This document shows positions 1 to 6,176 of a stretch of 15,064 bases of DNA, piece after piece. Position 1 is the first letter of the stretch. Every line of letters starts with the position of its first letter. The stretch comes from an uncultured Eubacteriales bacterium. GTDB lineage: Bacteria > Bacillota_A > Clostridia > Peptostreptococcales > Anaerovoracaceae. The notes below the pieces were generated by a model. It saw only the letters and a list, made by a program, of their open reading frames with translations, did not search any database and was not told where the DNA came from. Position numbers and translations under genes: made by a program. The stretch lies in NCBI GenBank assembly GCA_902790885.1, contig CADATR010000030.1:1-15064 (forward strand), in the 5' to 3' direction.

Positions 1-1
1 T

Positions 2-109
2 GCGAAGGAAATGATCCTGGTAGATGATGTAGATAATAGAGAATTTCTGTGCGAGTTGGTACGGAGTATGTGGGAAGATCTGCCGGAGAAGAAAAGAAAA
101 AAACGATAG
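2..109 (+). CDS. C-terminal end of an unidentified protein (partial, cut by left edge)
   Basis: One reading frame is open from the window edge to a TAG at 107-109, giving 35 residues with a very basic end (EKKRKKR). An internal ATG at 11 could start a 32-residue peptide, but there is no upstream sequence to judge it. I do not recognise the family. The gene converges with the tetR gene, whose stop lies 25 bases away, and no clear terminator hairpin is visible between them. The same frame after the stop encodes a short acidic stretch (EEDVEKEIS, about 113-139) that may be a relic of a longer original C-terminus. Whether this is a real gene end depends on the sequence to the left. Confidence 0.35.
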   Translation, partial: AKEMILVDDVDNREFLCELVRSMWEDLPEKKRKKR

Positions 110-134
110 AATGAGGAAGATGTTGAGAAGGAAA

Positions 135-743
135 TCAGCGTAGGAACGGATTGAGGTAGTTTCCGATGATCCTATAGACGGATTTACGGATATCCATATC
201 GCCATTCACCAGACACCATTCGAATACGCAGCCCTTAATTATAGTGCAGATGTCCATGCATGCAGTGTGGACATCTGTTTTTGCGTCCACATATCCTGCG
301 TCCAGCGCAGCCTGCAGTTCAACTTCGCTTCTTGCCATGACAGTATCCGGCGCAAAGCATCCATCTTCTTCTCCCATATATGCGGAGAGGGAAAGGTTAG
401 AGGTAGAATAGAAGCTTTTCATGAAGTCCTCCCCAAGATCAAGGTACAGGTCGATGAGCATCATGTACAGTTCACTGATCCTGGAGGCTATGTCAGAAAG
501 GGGAGTCCCAAGCTCGGCGTCATTGAACGGAGTTGTGCGGACGAAAAACATCATCAGGTCGTCCTTATCACGGAAATAGTGATAGAAGGTCCCGATCGAA
601 ACGTCTGCTTCCTTGCATACTCCGCGGACAGTGATATGATCGGCGCCTTTTGTTTTTATGAGATGAACTGTAGCGTCGATGATCTTCTGCTTGTTGTCTT
701 CATTGCTGTCTGTCTTGACAGGGCGTCCGCTCTTGCGTGGCAT
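135..743 (-). CDS. TetR/AcrR-family transcriptional regulator
   Basis: This encodes a 202-residue TetR-type repressor. The N-terminal DNA-binding domain (about residues 18-65) has the usual helix-turn-helix pattern, ending in a recognition segment of the form VSIGTFYHYFRDKDDL. The rest is a helical ligand-binding/dimerisation domain that is too variable to predict a ligand. The start is taken at 743 (MPRKSGRP) because a GGAAGG ribosome site sits just upstream (about 751-757 on the complement). The longer in-frame start at 797 falls inside the gene's own promoter -10 box and can be excluded. The gene is divergent from the redox operon beginning at 884. The 140-bp gap contains face-to-face promoters and two copies of an inverted repeat that are the likely operators. 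The simplest model is autorepression plus repression of the operon, relieved by a small-molecule inducer. Confidence 0.93.
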   Translation of the reverse strand: MPRKSGRPVKTDSNEDNKQKIIDATVHLIKTKGADHITVRGVCKEADVSIGTFYHYFRDKDDLMMFFVRTTPFNDAELGTPLSDIASRISELYMMLIDLYLDLGEDFMKSFYSTSNLSLSAYMGEEDGCFAPDTVMARSEVELQAALDAGYVDAKTDVHTACMDICTIIKGCVFEWCLVNGDMDIRKSVYRIIGNYLNPFLR

Positions 744-790
744 ATAAGACCTTCCTTCTCCGAAAAATATAACGAGTTTTATTTTTACTA

Positions 791-819
791 TTGACATTAT
801 AGAACACGTTCTATATTAT
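791..819 (+). promoter_or_regulatory. Predicted sigma-A promoter of the redox operon
   Basis: A perfect -35 box TTGACA (791-796) is separated by exactly 17 bases from TATTAT (814-819). Transcription would begin near 826, leaving a leader of about 58 bases before the ATG at 884. The spacer is filled by the inverted repeat at 799-814, so a bound repressor would block polymerase directly. Confidence 0.8.
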
Positions 820-824
820 ATCAA
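796..824 (-). promoter_or_regulatory. Predicted sigma-A promoter of the tetR gene
   Basis: On the complement, TTGATA (824-819) and a perfect TATAAT (801-796) are separated by 17 bases. Transcription would start near 789, about 46 bases ahead of the tetR start codon. This promoter lies on the same DNA face-to-face with the operon promoter, and both spacers contain the same operator, so one repressor dimer could silence both directions. Confidence 0.75.
799..814. promoter_or_regulatory. Probable TetR operator 1 (ATAGAAC-AC-GTTCTAT)
   Basis: A perfect 7-bp inverted repeat with a 2-bp centre lies between the -35 and -10 elements of both divergent promoters. Its size and symmetry suit a TetR-family dimer. 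The assignment to the adjacent regulator is inferred from position. Confidence 0.8.
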
Positions 825-835
825 GTGTCAAATAA

Positions 836-849
836 TAAAACATGTTCTA
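836..849. promoter_or_regulatory. Probable TetR operator 2 (TAAAAC-AT-GTTCTA)
   Basis: A second copy of the operator 1 core, with one mismatch in the left arm (TAAAAC for TAGAAC). Its centre is 36 bp from that of operator 1. It lies downstream of the predicted operon start site and about 35 bases before the first gene, where a bound repressor could act as a roadblock or cooperate with operator 1. Confidence 0.65.
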
Positions 850-883
850 ATAATCTGCACGGAAGCAGACAGAAAGAAGGCAG

Positions 884-1609
884 ATGAAAATCACTTACTG
901 GTCAGACTATGCATGTCCTTACTGCTATATAGGCGAGGCAAGGATGAAGAAAGCTTTGGAAGAGATCGCTGAAAATGAAAATGTAGATGTTGAGATCGAG
1001 ATGAAGGCTTTCCAGCTGGATCCTTCCGCAGGCGAGCATGCGACAGGGGATACACAGACAAGATTCGCAAAGAAGTACGGCATCTCATATGAGCACGCTG
1101 GAAGATCTATCGAGCACATCTCAGAGATGGGAAGAGGCGAAGGCATCGACTTCAAATACGCGACAACACTTTTCACCAATACTATGGATGCTCACAGATT
1201 GACCAAGCTCGCTCAGAGCAAGGCTGATCTTCAGATAGCAGACAAGGTCATCGAGAAACTTTTTGCAGCTTACTTCACAGACAATAAAGAGCTTGCAGAC
1301 AAGAAGCTGCTGCAGCAGATCGGTGAGGGTTGCGGACTGGATGCTGACGAAGTGAGAGAACTTCTAGCTTCAGATAAATACAAAGACGATGTCATTGCGG
1401 ATGAGACACAGGCATCAGCTTACGGTATCCACGCAGTTCCGTTCTTCGTAATCGGAGAGTATGGCATCTCAGGAGCACAAACGACTGAAGGTATGAAGCA
1501 GACGATGCTCAAGGTGCTCGGAGAGGAAAAGCTTGCAAAGGCAGCCAAAGCTGCACAGGCATCCGGCGGCATGACCTGCGGACCTGACGGCTGCGAACTC
1601 CATTTCTAG
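884..1609 (+). CDS. DsbA-family thiol-disulfide oxidoreductase (FrnE-like)
   Basis: A 241-residue cytoplasmic DsbA-type protein without a signal peptide. The thioredoxin active site CPYC is at residues 11-14, right after the first beta strand, and a cis-proline segment (AVPFFVIG) lies near residue 187; a helical insertion separates the two. This is the architecture of COG2761 (FrnE / polyketide-biosynthesis dithiol isomerase). The protein ends with a second cysteine pair, C232 and C237, in a CGPDGC (C-x4-C) tail; a C-terminal C-x4-C pair is known from Deinococcus FrnE. The role is likely disulfide reduction or isomerisation, or glutathione/thiol-dependent chemistry on a small molecule, in the cytosol. 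It is the first gene of the TetR-controlled operon, with ribosome site AAGAAGG, and the next gene starts 11 bases after its stop. The exact substrate is unknown. Confidence 0.9.
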   Translation: MKITYWSDYACPYCYIGEARMKKALEEIAENENVDVEIEMKAFQLDPSAGEHATGDTQTRFAKKYGISYEHAGRSIEHISEMGRGEGIDFKYATTLFTNTMDAHRLTKLAQSKADLQIADKVIEKLFAAYFTDNKELADKKLLQQIGEGCGLDADEVRELLASDKYKDDVIADETQASAYGIHAVPFFVIGEYGISGAQTTEGMKQTMLKVLGEEKLAKAAKAAQASGGMTCGPDGCELHF

Positions 1610-1620
1610 AGGAGAAGACG

Positions 1621-2247
1621 ATGGTAAGACTCATACCCTTGAGAGGTTACTTCGATGTCAACGCATACTTCTATATAGATGACGCGGCCGGTCGTGGATT
1701 CCTGATCGACCCCGGTGCTCAGCCTGACAAGGTGATGTCGGTAGTCAGGAGAAACGGCTGGACGATCGAAAAGATCCTGCTCACTCACGGACATTTCGAT
1801 CACATGGGTGCGGCAGATCAGCTGAGACAGGAACTCGGAGCTGAGATATATGCATTCGATAAGACCGGAATGATGCTTAAAGATGCACACACCAACCTAT
1901 CAGCACTCTGCGGCCCCTCGATAACGATAGACGGCGCTTTGCCGCTGAATGACGACGAACTGATATCTCTGACAAGTGATCCGGCGTTTTGCCTGAAGGT
2001 GATGCACACACCGGGACATACTCCGGACTCGGTGACATTCTACAGCGAGAGAGACGGAGTCGCGTTCGTCGGAGACACCATATTCAAGGCCGGGATCGGC
2101 AGCTGGGGATATCCGGGAGGAAACAAGAAGGAGCTTATCAAGAGTATAACGGAGTGCATATTCGCGCTCCCTGACGAGACTGTACTCTGCTCGGGGCATT
2201 CAGAGCAGACAACAATAGGGACAGAGAAAAGACGTTACAGCCTGTAG
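1621..2247 (+). CDS. Metallo-beta-lactamase-fold hydrolase, glyoxalase II-like
   Basis: A 208-residue single-domain MBL-fold protein. All metal ligands are visible: H56, H58, D60 and H61 in THGHFDH, H133 in HTPGHTPDS, D152 in VGDTIF, and H193 in SGH. This is the two-metal site of the glyoxalase II/YcbL class, which hydrolyses thioesters such as S-acyl-glutathione or related thiol adducts. It is shorter than classical glyoxalase II (about 250 residues) and lacks its C-terminal helical domain, as usual for bacterial YcbL-type proteins. It follows the DsbA-like gene by 11 bases, with ribosome site GAGGAG. Beside a thiol oxidoreductase and an enoate-reductase-type enzyme, hydrolysis of a thioester or thiol conjugate is a reasonable guess, but the substrate is not shown by sequence. 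Confidence 0.9.
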   Translation: MVRLIPLRGYFDVNAYFYIDDAAGRGFLIDPGAQPDKVMSVVRRNGWTIEKILLTHGHFDHMGAADQLRQELGAEIYAFDKTGMMLKDAHTNLSALCGPSITIDGALPLNDDELISLTSDPAFCLKVMHTPGHTPDSVTFYSERDGVAFVGDTIFKAGIGSWGYPGGNKKELIKSITECIFALPDETVLCSGHSEQTTIGTEKRRYSL

Positions 2248-2280
2248 TTAAACACCTTGTTGCAAGAGAGGAGAAGAAAG

Positions 2281-4263
2281 ATGTTTGAAAAACTACTCGC
2301 ACCTGGAAAGATCGGAAAGATGCAGCTCAGAAACCACGTTCTGATGTCGCCTACCGAGACACACTTCACATCGCCTGACGGCATGATCAACTGGGCAGAG
2401 ATCGACTATTATGTCGAGAGAGCTAAGGGTGGTGCTGCGCTGATCACTACACATCAGATGCAGGGCAACACCAAGATAGACCCGATCGATCCATATCCAA
2501 GGTCTGCAAGATTCGATGACGACTGCTTCATTCCGATGCTCACAGAGCTGACAGAAGCTGTCCATAACGAAGGCGCCAAGATCTCGGCTCTCGCATCGCC
2601 GGGCGGCGGAGCACAGGCTCTCGGAATGCCTTATGATGCAGGCTCGATCGAGGATGTCCCTAATGTTGCACCAGGAACTATTGAGTGCCCTGTGGCAAAG
2701 AGAAAAGTCCGCAAGCTGACAGTAGAAGAAATCAAAAAGAGTGTAGAAGTATTCGGCAAGGGCTGCGGAAGACTCAAGAGATGCGGATTCGATGCTATCA
2801 CTATCCACGCTCACTGCGGATATCTGATCGCTGAGTTCCTGTCGCCATACTTCAACAACAGAGATGATGAGTACGGCGGAAGCCTTGAGAACAGAGCAAG
2901 ATTCCTGCTCGAGCTCGTAGCTGCATGCAGAGAAAACATCGGACCTAACATGCCTATCATCGTAAGACTTGCTATGGACGAGTTCATAGGTGATGCGGGA
3001 AGACAGCTCGCTGAGACTGTCGAACTTTGCAAGATGCTTGAAGCGGCAGGCGTTGACGCACTTGACTGTGGAGCGGGGCTCTTCCAGACGATGTCGCTTA
3101 TAAGCCCGCCTGTCTACTATGAAAAGGGATTCATGGCAGACATGACCGACGAGATCAAGAAAGCGGTCAGTATTCCTGTCATTGTACAGGGAAGACTCCA
3201 GGACCCTGAAGTAGCTGAAAAGGTGCTTGAGGAAGGCAAAGCAGATTTCGTCGCTATGGGACGTGCATGGATCGCAGAGCCTGAATGGGTCAATAAGGTA
3301 GCATGCGGAGACCTCGACGGAATGAGAAGATGTATCTCCTGTGACCACTGCATAGGAGACCGCATCGCATCCGGTAACCAGACACTCAGATGCACACTCA
3401 ATGCCATGGCGGGAAGAGAGCACAGATTCCTCAACGGATATCCTAAGGCTGCTGAGAAGAAGAATGTTACTATCATCGGAGCAGGCCCGGCAGGACTTGA
3501 GGCTGCTTACAGACTCGGAATGCGCGGCCACAATGTAGATCTCTATGACAAAGCAGATAAGCTGTGCGGCGGCGAGCAGATCGTGGCTGCGTCCACACCT
3601 CCATGCAAGGACAATCTCATGAATGTACGCAGATACTATGAGACGCAGCTCGGCAGAATGGATAATGTGACGATTCATCTCGGATACGAGATCACTAAGG
3701 AGAATGTGAGCGAACTCAAGGGTGATGCAGTCATACTGGCAACCGGAGCAACACCTATAGCTCCTCCTATCCCGGGACTCAGAGATAATGCCAAAGTAGT
3801 TACAGCAATAGATGTGCTTGCACATGGTGCTTCTGTAGAGGGCAAAGTAGTCATCGCGGGTGGCGGTCAGGTAGGCGTTGAGACTGCACATTGGCTGGCT
3901 GAAAAAGGATTCAGGGACGTTGCGGTAGTTGAGATGATGCCTGAGCTTTCGATCGATGGTGAGCTCATGACCAAGCTGACACTGCATCCGCTCCTCGAAG
4001 AGGCAGGCGTGAAGAGCTACGTTTCGCACCAGATCAGGAGCATCAATGAGAACTCGGTCACTGTCTATGATATGATAGGTGAAAAAGAGTTCGATATTGA
4101 GGCAGACACAGTGGTCAATGCGCTCGGAAAGAAGCCTCTTGCAGATCTCGAAGAGCCGCTAAGAGCACAGTTCGGACAGTACTTCGCTATTGGCGATGCG
4201 AGAGGTCGCTCAAATATCTGCACCGGAATCGAGCAGGGATTCATCACTGCACTGAAGATCTAG
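2281..4263 (+). CDS. FAD/FMN/Fe-S NADH:flavin oxidoreductase, 2,4-dienoyl-CoA reductase / enoate reductase family
   Basis: A 660-residue three-part enzyme. Residues 1 to about 340 form an old-yellow-enzyme TIM barrel binding FMN. The family hallmark is at about 176-202: GYLI with the likely catalytic Y181, then FLSPYFNNR and YGGSLENRARF. Cysteines C351, C354, C357 and C371 are the 4Fe-4S ligands. Two Rossmann motifs follow, GAGPAG at 400-405 for FAD and GGGQVG at 527-532 for NAD(P)H. The family reduces activated C=C bonds, for example in dienoyl-CoA, enoates, bile-acid intermediates (BaiCD/BaiH) and cinnamates. The start is set at 2281 because GAGGAG precedes it at a good distance; an upstream in-frame ATG at 2257 lacks such a site. 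The cysteine spacing is C-x2-C-x2-C, against the usual C-x2-C-x3-C. I find no histidine at the position of the second active-site residue of E. coli FadH. Substrate unknown. Confidence 0.93.
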   Translation: MFEKLLAPGKIGKMQLRNHVLMSPTETHFTSPDGMINWAEIDYYVERAKGGAALITTHQMQGNTKIDPIDPYPRSARFDDDCFIPMLTELTEAVHNEGAKISALASPGGGAQALGMPYDAGSIEDVPNVAPGTIECPVAKRKVRKLTVEEIKKSVEVFGKGCGRLKRCGFDAITIHAHCGYLIAEFLSPYFNNRDDEYGGSLENRARFLLELVAACRENIGPNMPIIVRLAMDEFIGDAGRQLAETVELCKMLEAAGVDALDCGAGLFQTMSLISPPVYYEKGFMADMTDEIKKAVSIPVIVQGRLQDPEVAEKVLEEGKADFVAMGRAWIAEPEWVNKVACGDLDGMRRCISCDHCIGDRIASGNQTLRCTLNAMAGREHRFLNGYPKAAEKKNVTIIGAGPAGLEAAYRLGMRGHNVDLYDKADKLCGGEQIVAASTPPCKDNLMNVRRYYETQLGRMDNVTIHLGYEITKENVSELKGDAVILATGATPIAPPIPGLRDNAKVVTAIDVLAHGASVEGKVVIAGGGQVGVETAHWLAEKGFRDVAVVEMMPELSIDGELMTKLTLHPLLEEAGVKSYVSHQIRSINENSVTVYDMIGEKEFDIEADTVVNALGKKPLADLEEPLRAQFGQYFAIGDARGRSNICTGIEQGFITALKI

Positions 4264-4276
4264 GAGGTATGATCAA

Positions 4277-4783
4277 ATGGAAGTAATGGAAGCTATTGAA
4301 AAACGCTACAGTTCAAGAGGGTTTGCGGACAGACCGATAGAGGATGAGAAACTGGCATTGATAATGGAAGCAGGAAGGCTTGCTCCTACAGCCAGCAATC
4401 AGCAGCTCAACAAGCATATAGTTGTGACTGACAAAGCGCTTATCAAAGAGATGGTGTCAGCCTGCAAAGACCAGAAATGGGTGGAAACAGCACCGGCTAT
4501 TCTGGTTGAATGTGCGACTGGAGACAGGACTATGATATGTGGACAGAGCGCCAGAAGCATGGATGGAGCTATCGCAATGTCATATATGACACTCGAAGCG
4601 GTTTCACTCGGTATGCAGTTTGTCTGGCTTGGATGGTTTGAGCCTGAAAAAGTCAGAGAACTCCTAAATATTCCGGATGAATATGTAGTCATAGCAGTAG
4701 CACCGATTGGATATCCTGCAAAAGAGGGAAAGAGAACTTCCAAAAAAGCAGCTGAAGAAGTTGTAGTTTACAATAGGATGTGA
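4277..4783 (+). CDS. Nitroreductase-family FMN oxidoreductase
   Basis: A 168-residue compact nitroreductase-fold protein. The N-terminal motif RYSSRGF and the FMN-phosphate region APTASNQQ (about 37-44) are typical, as is the C-terminal strand VIAVAPIGYPA followed by a lysine-rich end. The family uses NAD(P)H to reduce nitro groups, quinones, enones or flavins, and some members remove iodine or dehydrogenate substrates. It lacks the ferredoxin domain found in some clostridial members. It starts 13 bases after the flavoenzyme stop with a perfect TAGGAGG ribosome site and is the last gene before a strong terminator. Its pairing with an enoate-reductase-type enzyme suggests two successive reductions of one compound, but that is an inference. 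Confidence 0.9.
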   Translation: MEVMEAIEKRYSSRGFADRPIEDEKLALIMEAGRLAPTASNQQLNKHIVVTDKALIKEMVSACKDQKWVETAPAILVECATGDRTMICGQSARSMDGAIAMSYMTLEAVSLGMQFVWLGWFEPEKVRELLNIPDEYVVIAVAPIGYPAKEGKRTSKKAAEEVVVYNRM

Positions 4784-4805
4784 TGAACTAATATGATAAC
4801 GAGAT

Positions 4806-4835
4806 AAGACCAGTTCACAATGAGCTGGTCTTTTT
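4806..4835 (+). terminator. Rho-independent terminator of the redox operon
   Basis: A 12-bp stem (4806-4817 with 4821-4832, one G-T wobble) closes on a 3-base CAA loop and runs into TTTTT (4831-4835). It lies 23 bases after the nitroreductase stop and cleanly ends the four-gene operon. Confidence 0.92.
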
Positions 4836-4876
4836 CATATTTCGAACTCATCACTTGACATGGTGGCAGGGAGTTA

Positions 4877-4972
4877 ATGACTCCTGCGAATGCAAAGCTG
4901 ACAGATACTGACTATGTTCTTCTGCCAGAGAAAGATGTTGAGAACGAGATTAATAGTGAAACAATAATATAA
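4877..4972 (+). other. Short ORF, probable gene remnant in the 255-base gap 4784-5038
   Basis: A 31-codon frame with acidic, polar content (ending LPEKDVENEINSETII) sits between the terminator and the ArsC-like gene. The open frame begins at 4859, so there is no room for a larger gene. The ribosome site (GGCAGGGAG) is plausible but very close to the ATG. The peptide resembles the tail of a longer protein and shares the pattern LPE...DVE-x-EI with the sequence at 80-139. I do not recognise a family. The rest of the gap is AT-rich, with a TATAAT at 4968-4973 that has no convincing -35 partner and may serve the next gene. Confidence 0.25.
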
Positions 4973-5038
4973 TATAGATGGTATTATAAGCATGAAAAAA
5001 ATGATGATTACCTAACGGGTATTATCGAGGAGGAGACT

Positions 5039-5392
5039 ATGATCAAGGTATATTGCTACAGCAAATGTTCCACTTGCAAAAGAGCATTAAAATGGCTGGA
5101 AGAAAACGGAATTGAGCATGAGGTGATCGATATAAAGGCAGATCATCCGGATGAGAGTACACTTCGTATGTATTATGAAAAGAGCGGACTGCCTCTCAAG
5201 AGATTCTTTAATACAAGTGGTATGCAATACAGGGAAATGGGTTTGTCAAAAAAGCTGCCTGATATGAGTGAGGATGAACAGCTGGCGCTCCTTTCTTCAG
5301 ACGGTATGCTTGTAAAGAGACCTCTGGTTGTTGGTGACGGATTTATAATGACAGGATTTAAGGAAGCTGAGTGGACGGAAATATTGAAGTGA
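5039..5392 (+). CDS. ArsC/Spx-family thioredoxin-like protein
   Basis: A 117-residue protein of the ArsC/YffB/Spx superfamily. It begins with a thioredoxin-like strand and the pair CSTC (C10, C13) followed by KRALKWLEENGI, and carries the family signature VKRPLVV near residues 92-98 and a C-terminal GFKEAEW. Members are glutaredoxin-like arsenate reductases, Spx/MgsR-type RNA-polymerase-binding stress regulators or uncharacterised redox proteins. The sequence alone does not separate these, although two cysteines in a CxxC pair are seen in Spx-type redox switches and in many YffB relatives. A strong ribosome site (GAGGAGGAG) precedes the start. No second gene follows closely, since the stop is followed by a regulatory gap, so it is probably a single-gene unit. 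Confidence 0.85.
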   Translation: MIKVYCYSKCSTCKRALKWLEENGIEHEVIDIKADHPDESTLRMYYEKSGLPLKRFFNTSGMQYREMGLSKKLPDMSEDEQLALLSSDGMLVKRPLVVGDGFIMTGFKEAEWTEILK

Positions 5393-5396
5393 ACTC

Positions 5397-5425
5397 GTTG
5401 CAAATTGTAACCGGTTGCAAATGTA
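5397..5425. promoter_or_regulatory. Direct repeat and nested LacI-type palindrome upstream of the phosphoesterase promoter
   Basis: GTTGCAAATTGTA (5397-5409) and GTTGCAAATGTA (5414-5425) are near-identical direct copies with a 17-bp period. Between them is a 16-bp palindrome, TTGTAACCGGTTGCAA (5405-5420), with one mismatched pair around AACCGGTT. Such CG-centred palindromes are typical of LacI-family and CcpA-like operators. It lies about 15 bases upstream of the predicted -35 box, a position more often used for activation. No LacI-type gene is in the window. Confidence 0.45.
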
Positions 5426-5434
5426 GAGGCATCG

Positions 5435-5463
5435 TTGAATAATTATGCAAAGCGATTTAATAT
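5435..5463 (+). promoter_or_regulatory. Predicted promoter of the phosphoesterase cluster
   Basis: TTGAAT (5435-5440) and TAATAT (5458-5463) are separated by 17 bases. The start site would be near 5470, giving a leader of about 50 bases before the ATG at 5521. Confidence 0.5.
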
Positions 5464-5520
5464 GGCTCACAAAACGTGTATTTTTCCATTAAAGCCGCTA
5501 TTTGTATGGAGTCAGGAAGT

Positions 5521-6174
5521 ATGATTGGGATCATTTCAGATACACACGGGCTGCTCAGGCCAGAAGTAATTGAAGCGCTTAAGGGATGTGACGCGATCCT
5601 TCACGGTGGGGACATTAACAGACGGGAGATCATCGATCAGCTTGAAGAGATAGCACCTGTCTATGTTGTGCGTGGCAATAATGATAAAGAATGGGCTGAA
5701 CACATTCCTATGTCCATGGGCTTTGAGCTGACAGGCATTCGCATATACATGACTCATAAGAAAAAGGATCTGCCGGAAGATCTAAGCAATTATGACCTTG
5801 TTGTGTTCGGTCATTCTCATAAGTATGAGGAAATCAGACAGGGCAATACAATCCTGCTCAATCCCGGCAGCTGCGGCCCAAGGCGCTTTCATCAGGCGAT
5901 AACAATGGCGACCGCAGAAATAGAAGAAAGTGGAATTATCATTAGGCGAATTGAGTTCCCGCAAAAGCATGCGGGTGTGCTATCTAAGTCCGGTGCCACT
6001 GATCTGAAAAAGCAGATCGAGATAGTTATCAAAGAAACTCAGAAGAACAGAGCCCCTGAGACTATTGCATCTAAATACGGATTTGATACAGTTCTTACAG
6101 AACAGATAGCAAGGCTTTATCTGACGCATCCCGGAGTCGATGCAGATGGGATAAAGAGAAAGATGGGGTATTAA
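5521..6174 (+). CDS. YfcE/MJ0936-type metallophosphoesterase with an extra C-terminal tail
   Basis: A 217-residue calcineurin-like phosphoesterase. The metal-binding motifs occur in order: SDTHG (about 7-11), GGDIN, GNND, MTH and GHSH. They are followed by the NPGS segment typical of the MJ0936/YfcE group, which hydrolyses phosphodiesters in vitro. The usual domain is about 155-165 residues. The final 55 or so residues are additional, with a pattern PETIASKYGFD...IARLYLTHPGVDADGIKRKMG that looks like a small helical domain I cannot name. The start at 5521 matches where the family begins (MIGIISDTHG) and has AGGAAG just ahead, though very close. Upstream in-frame ATGs at 5476 and 5506 have no ribosome site. 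It leads a tight cluster, the next gene starting 2 bases after its stop. Confidence 0.88.
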   Translation: MIGIISDTHGLLRPEVIEALKGCDAILHGGDINRREIIDQLEEIAPVYVVRGNNDKEWAEHIPMSMGFELTGIRIYMTHKKKDLPEDLSNYDLVVFGHSHKYEEIRQGNTILLNPGSCGPRRFHQAITMATAEIEESGIIIRRIEFPQKHAGVLSKSGATDLKKQIEIVIKETQKNRAPETIASKYGFDTVLTEQIARLYLTHPGVDADGIKRKMGY

Positions 6175-6176
6175 TC

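Noticed and set aside
267..794. 175-codon plus-strand frame opposite the tetR gene
   Set aside because: It is a shadow of a clear TetR-family gene, has no recognisable domain, and runs through the promoter and operator region.
2293..4029. Long 578-codon frame on the minus strand antisense to the flavoenzyme gene
   Set aside because: It is a shadow of the real gene: composition is abnormal for a protein (Ser, Cys, His and Arg rich), it has no family features, and codon periodicity supports the plus strand.
4992..5015. Seven-codon MKKMMIT leader-peptide-like ORF upstream of the ArsC-like gene
   Set aside because: No ribosome site, no attenuator hairpin after it and no repeated regulatory codons beyond the short AT-rich run.
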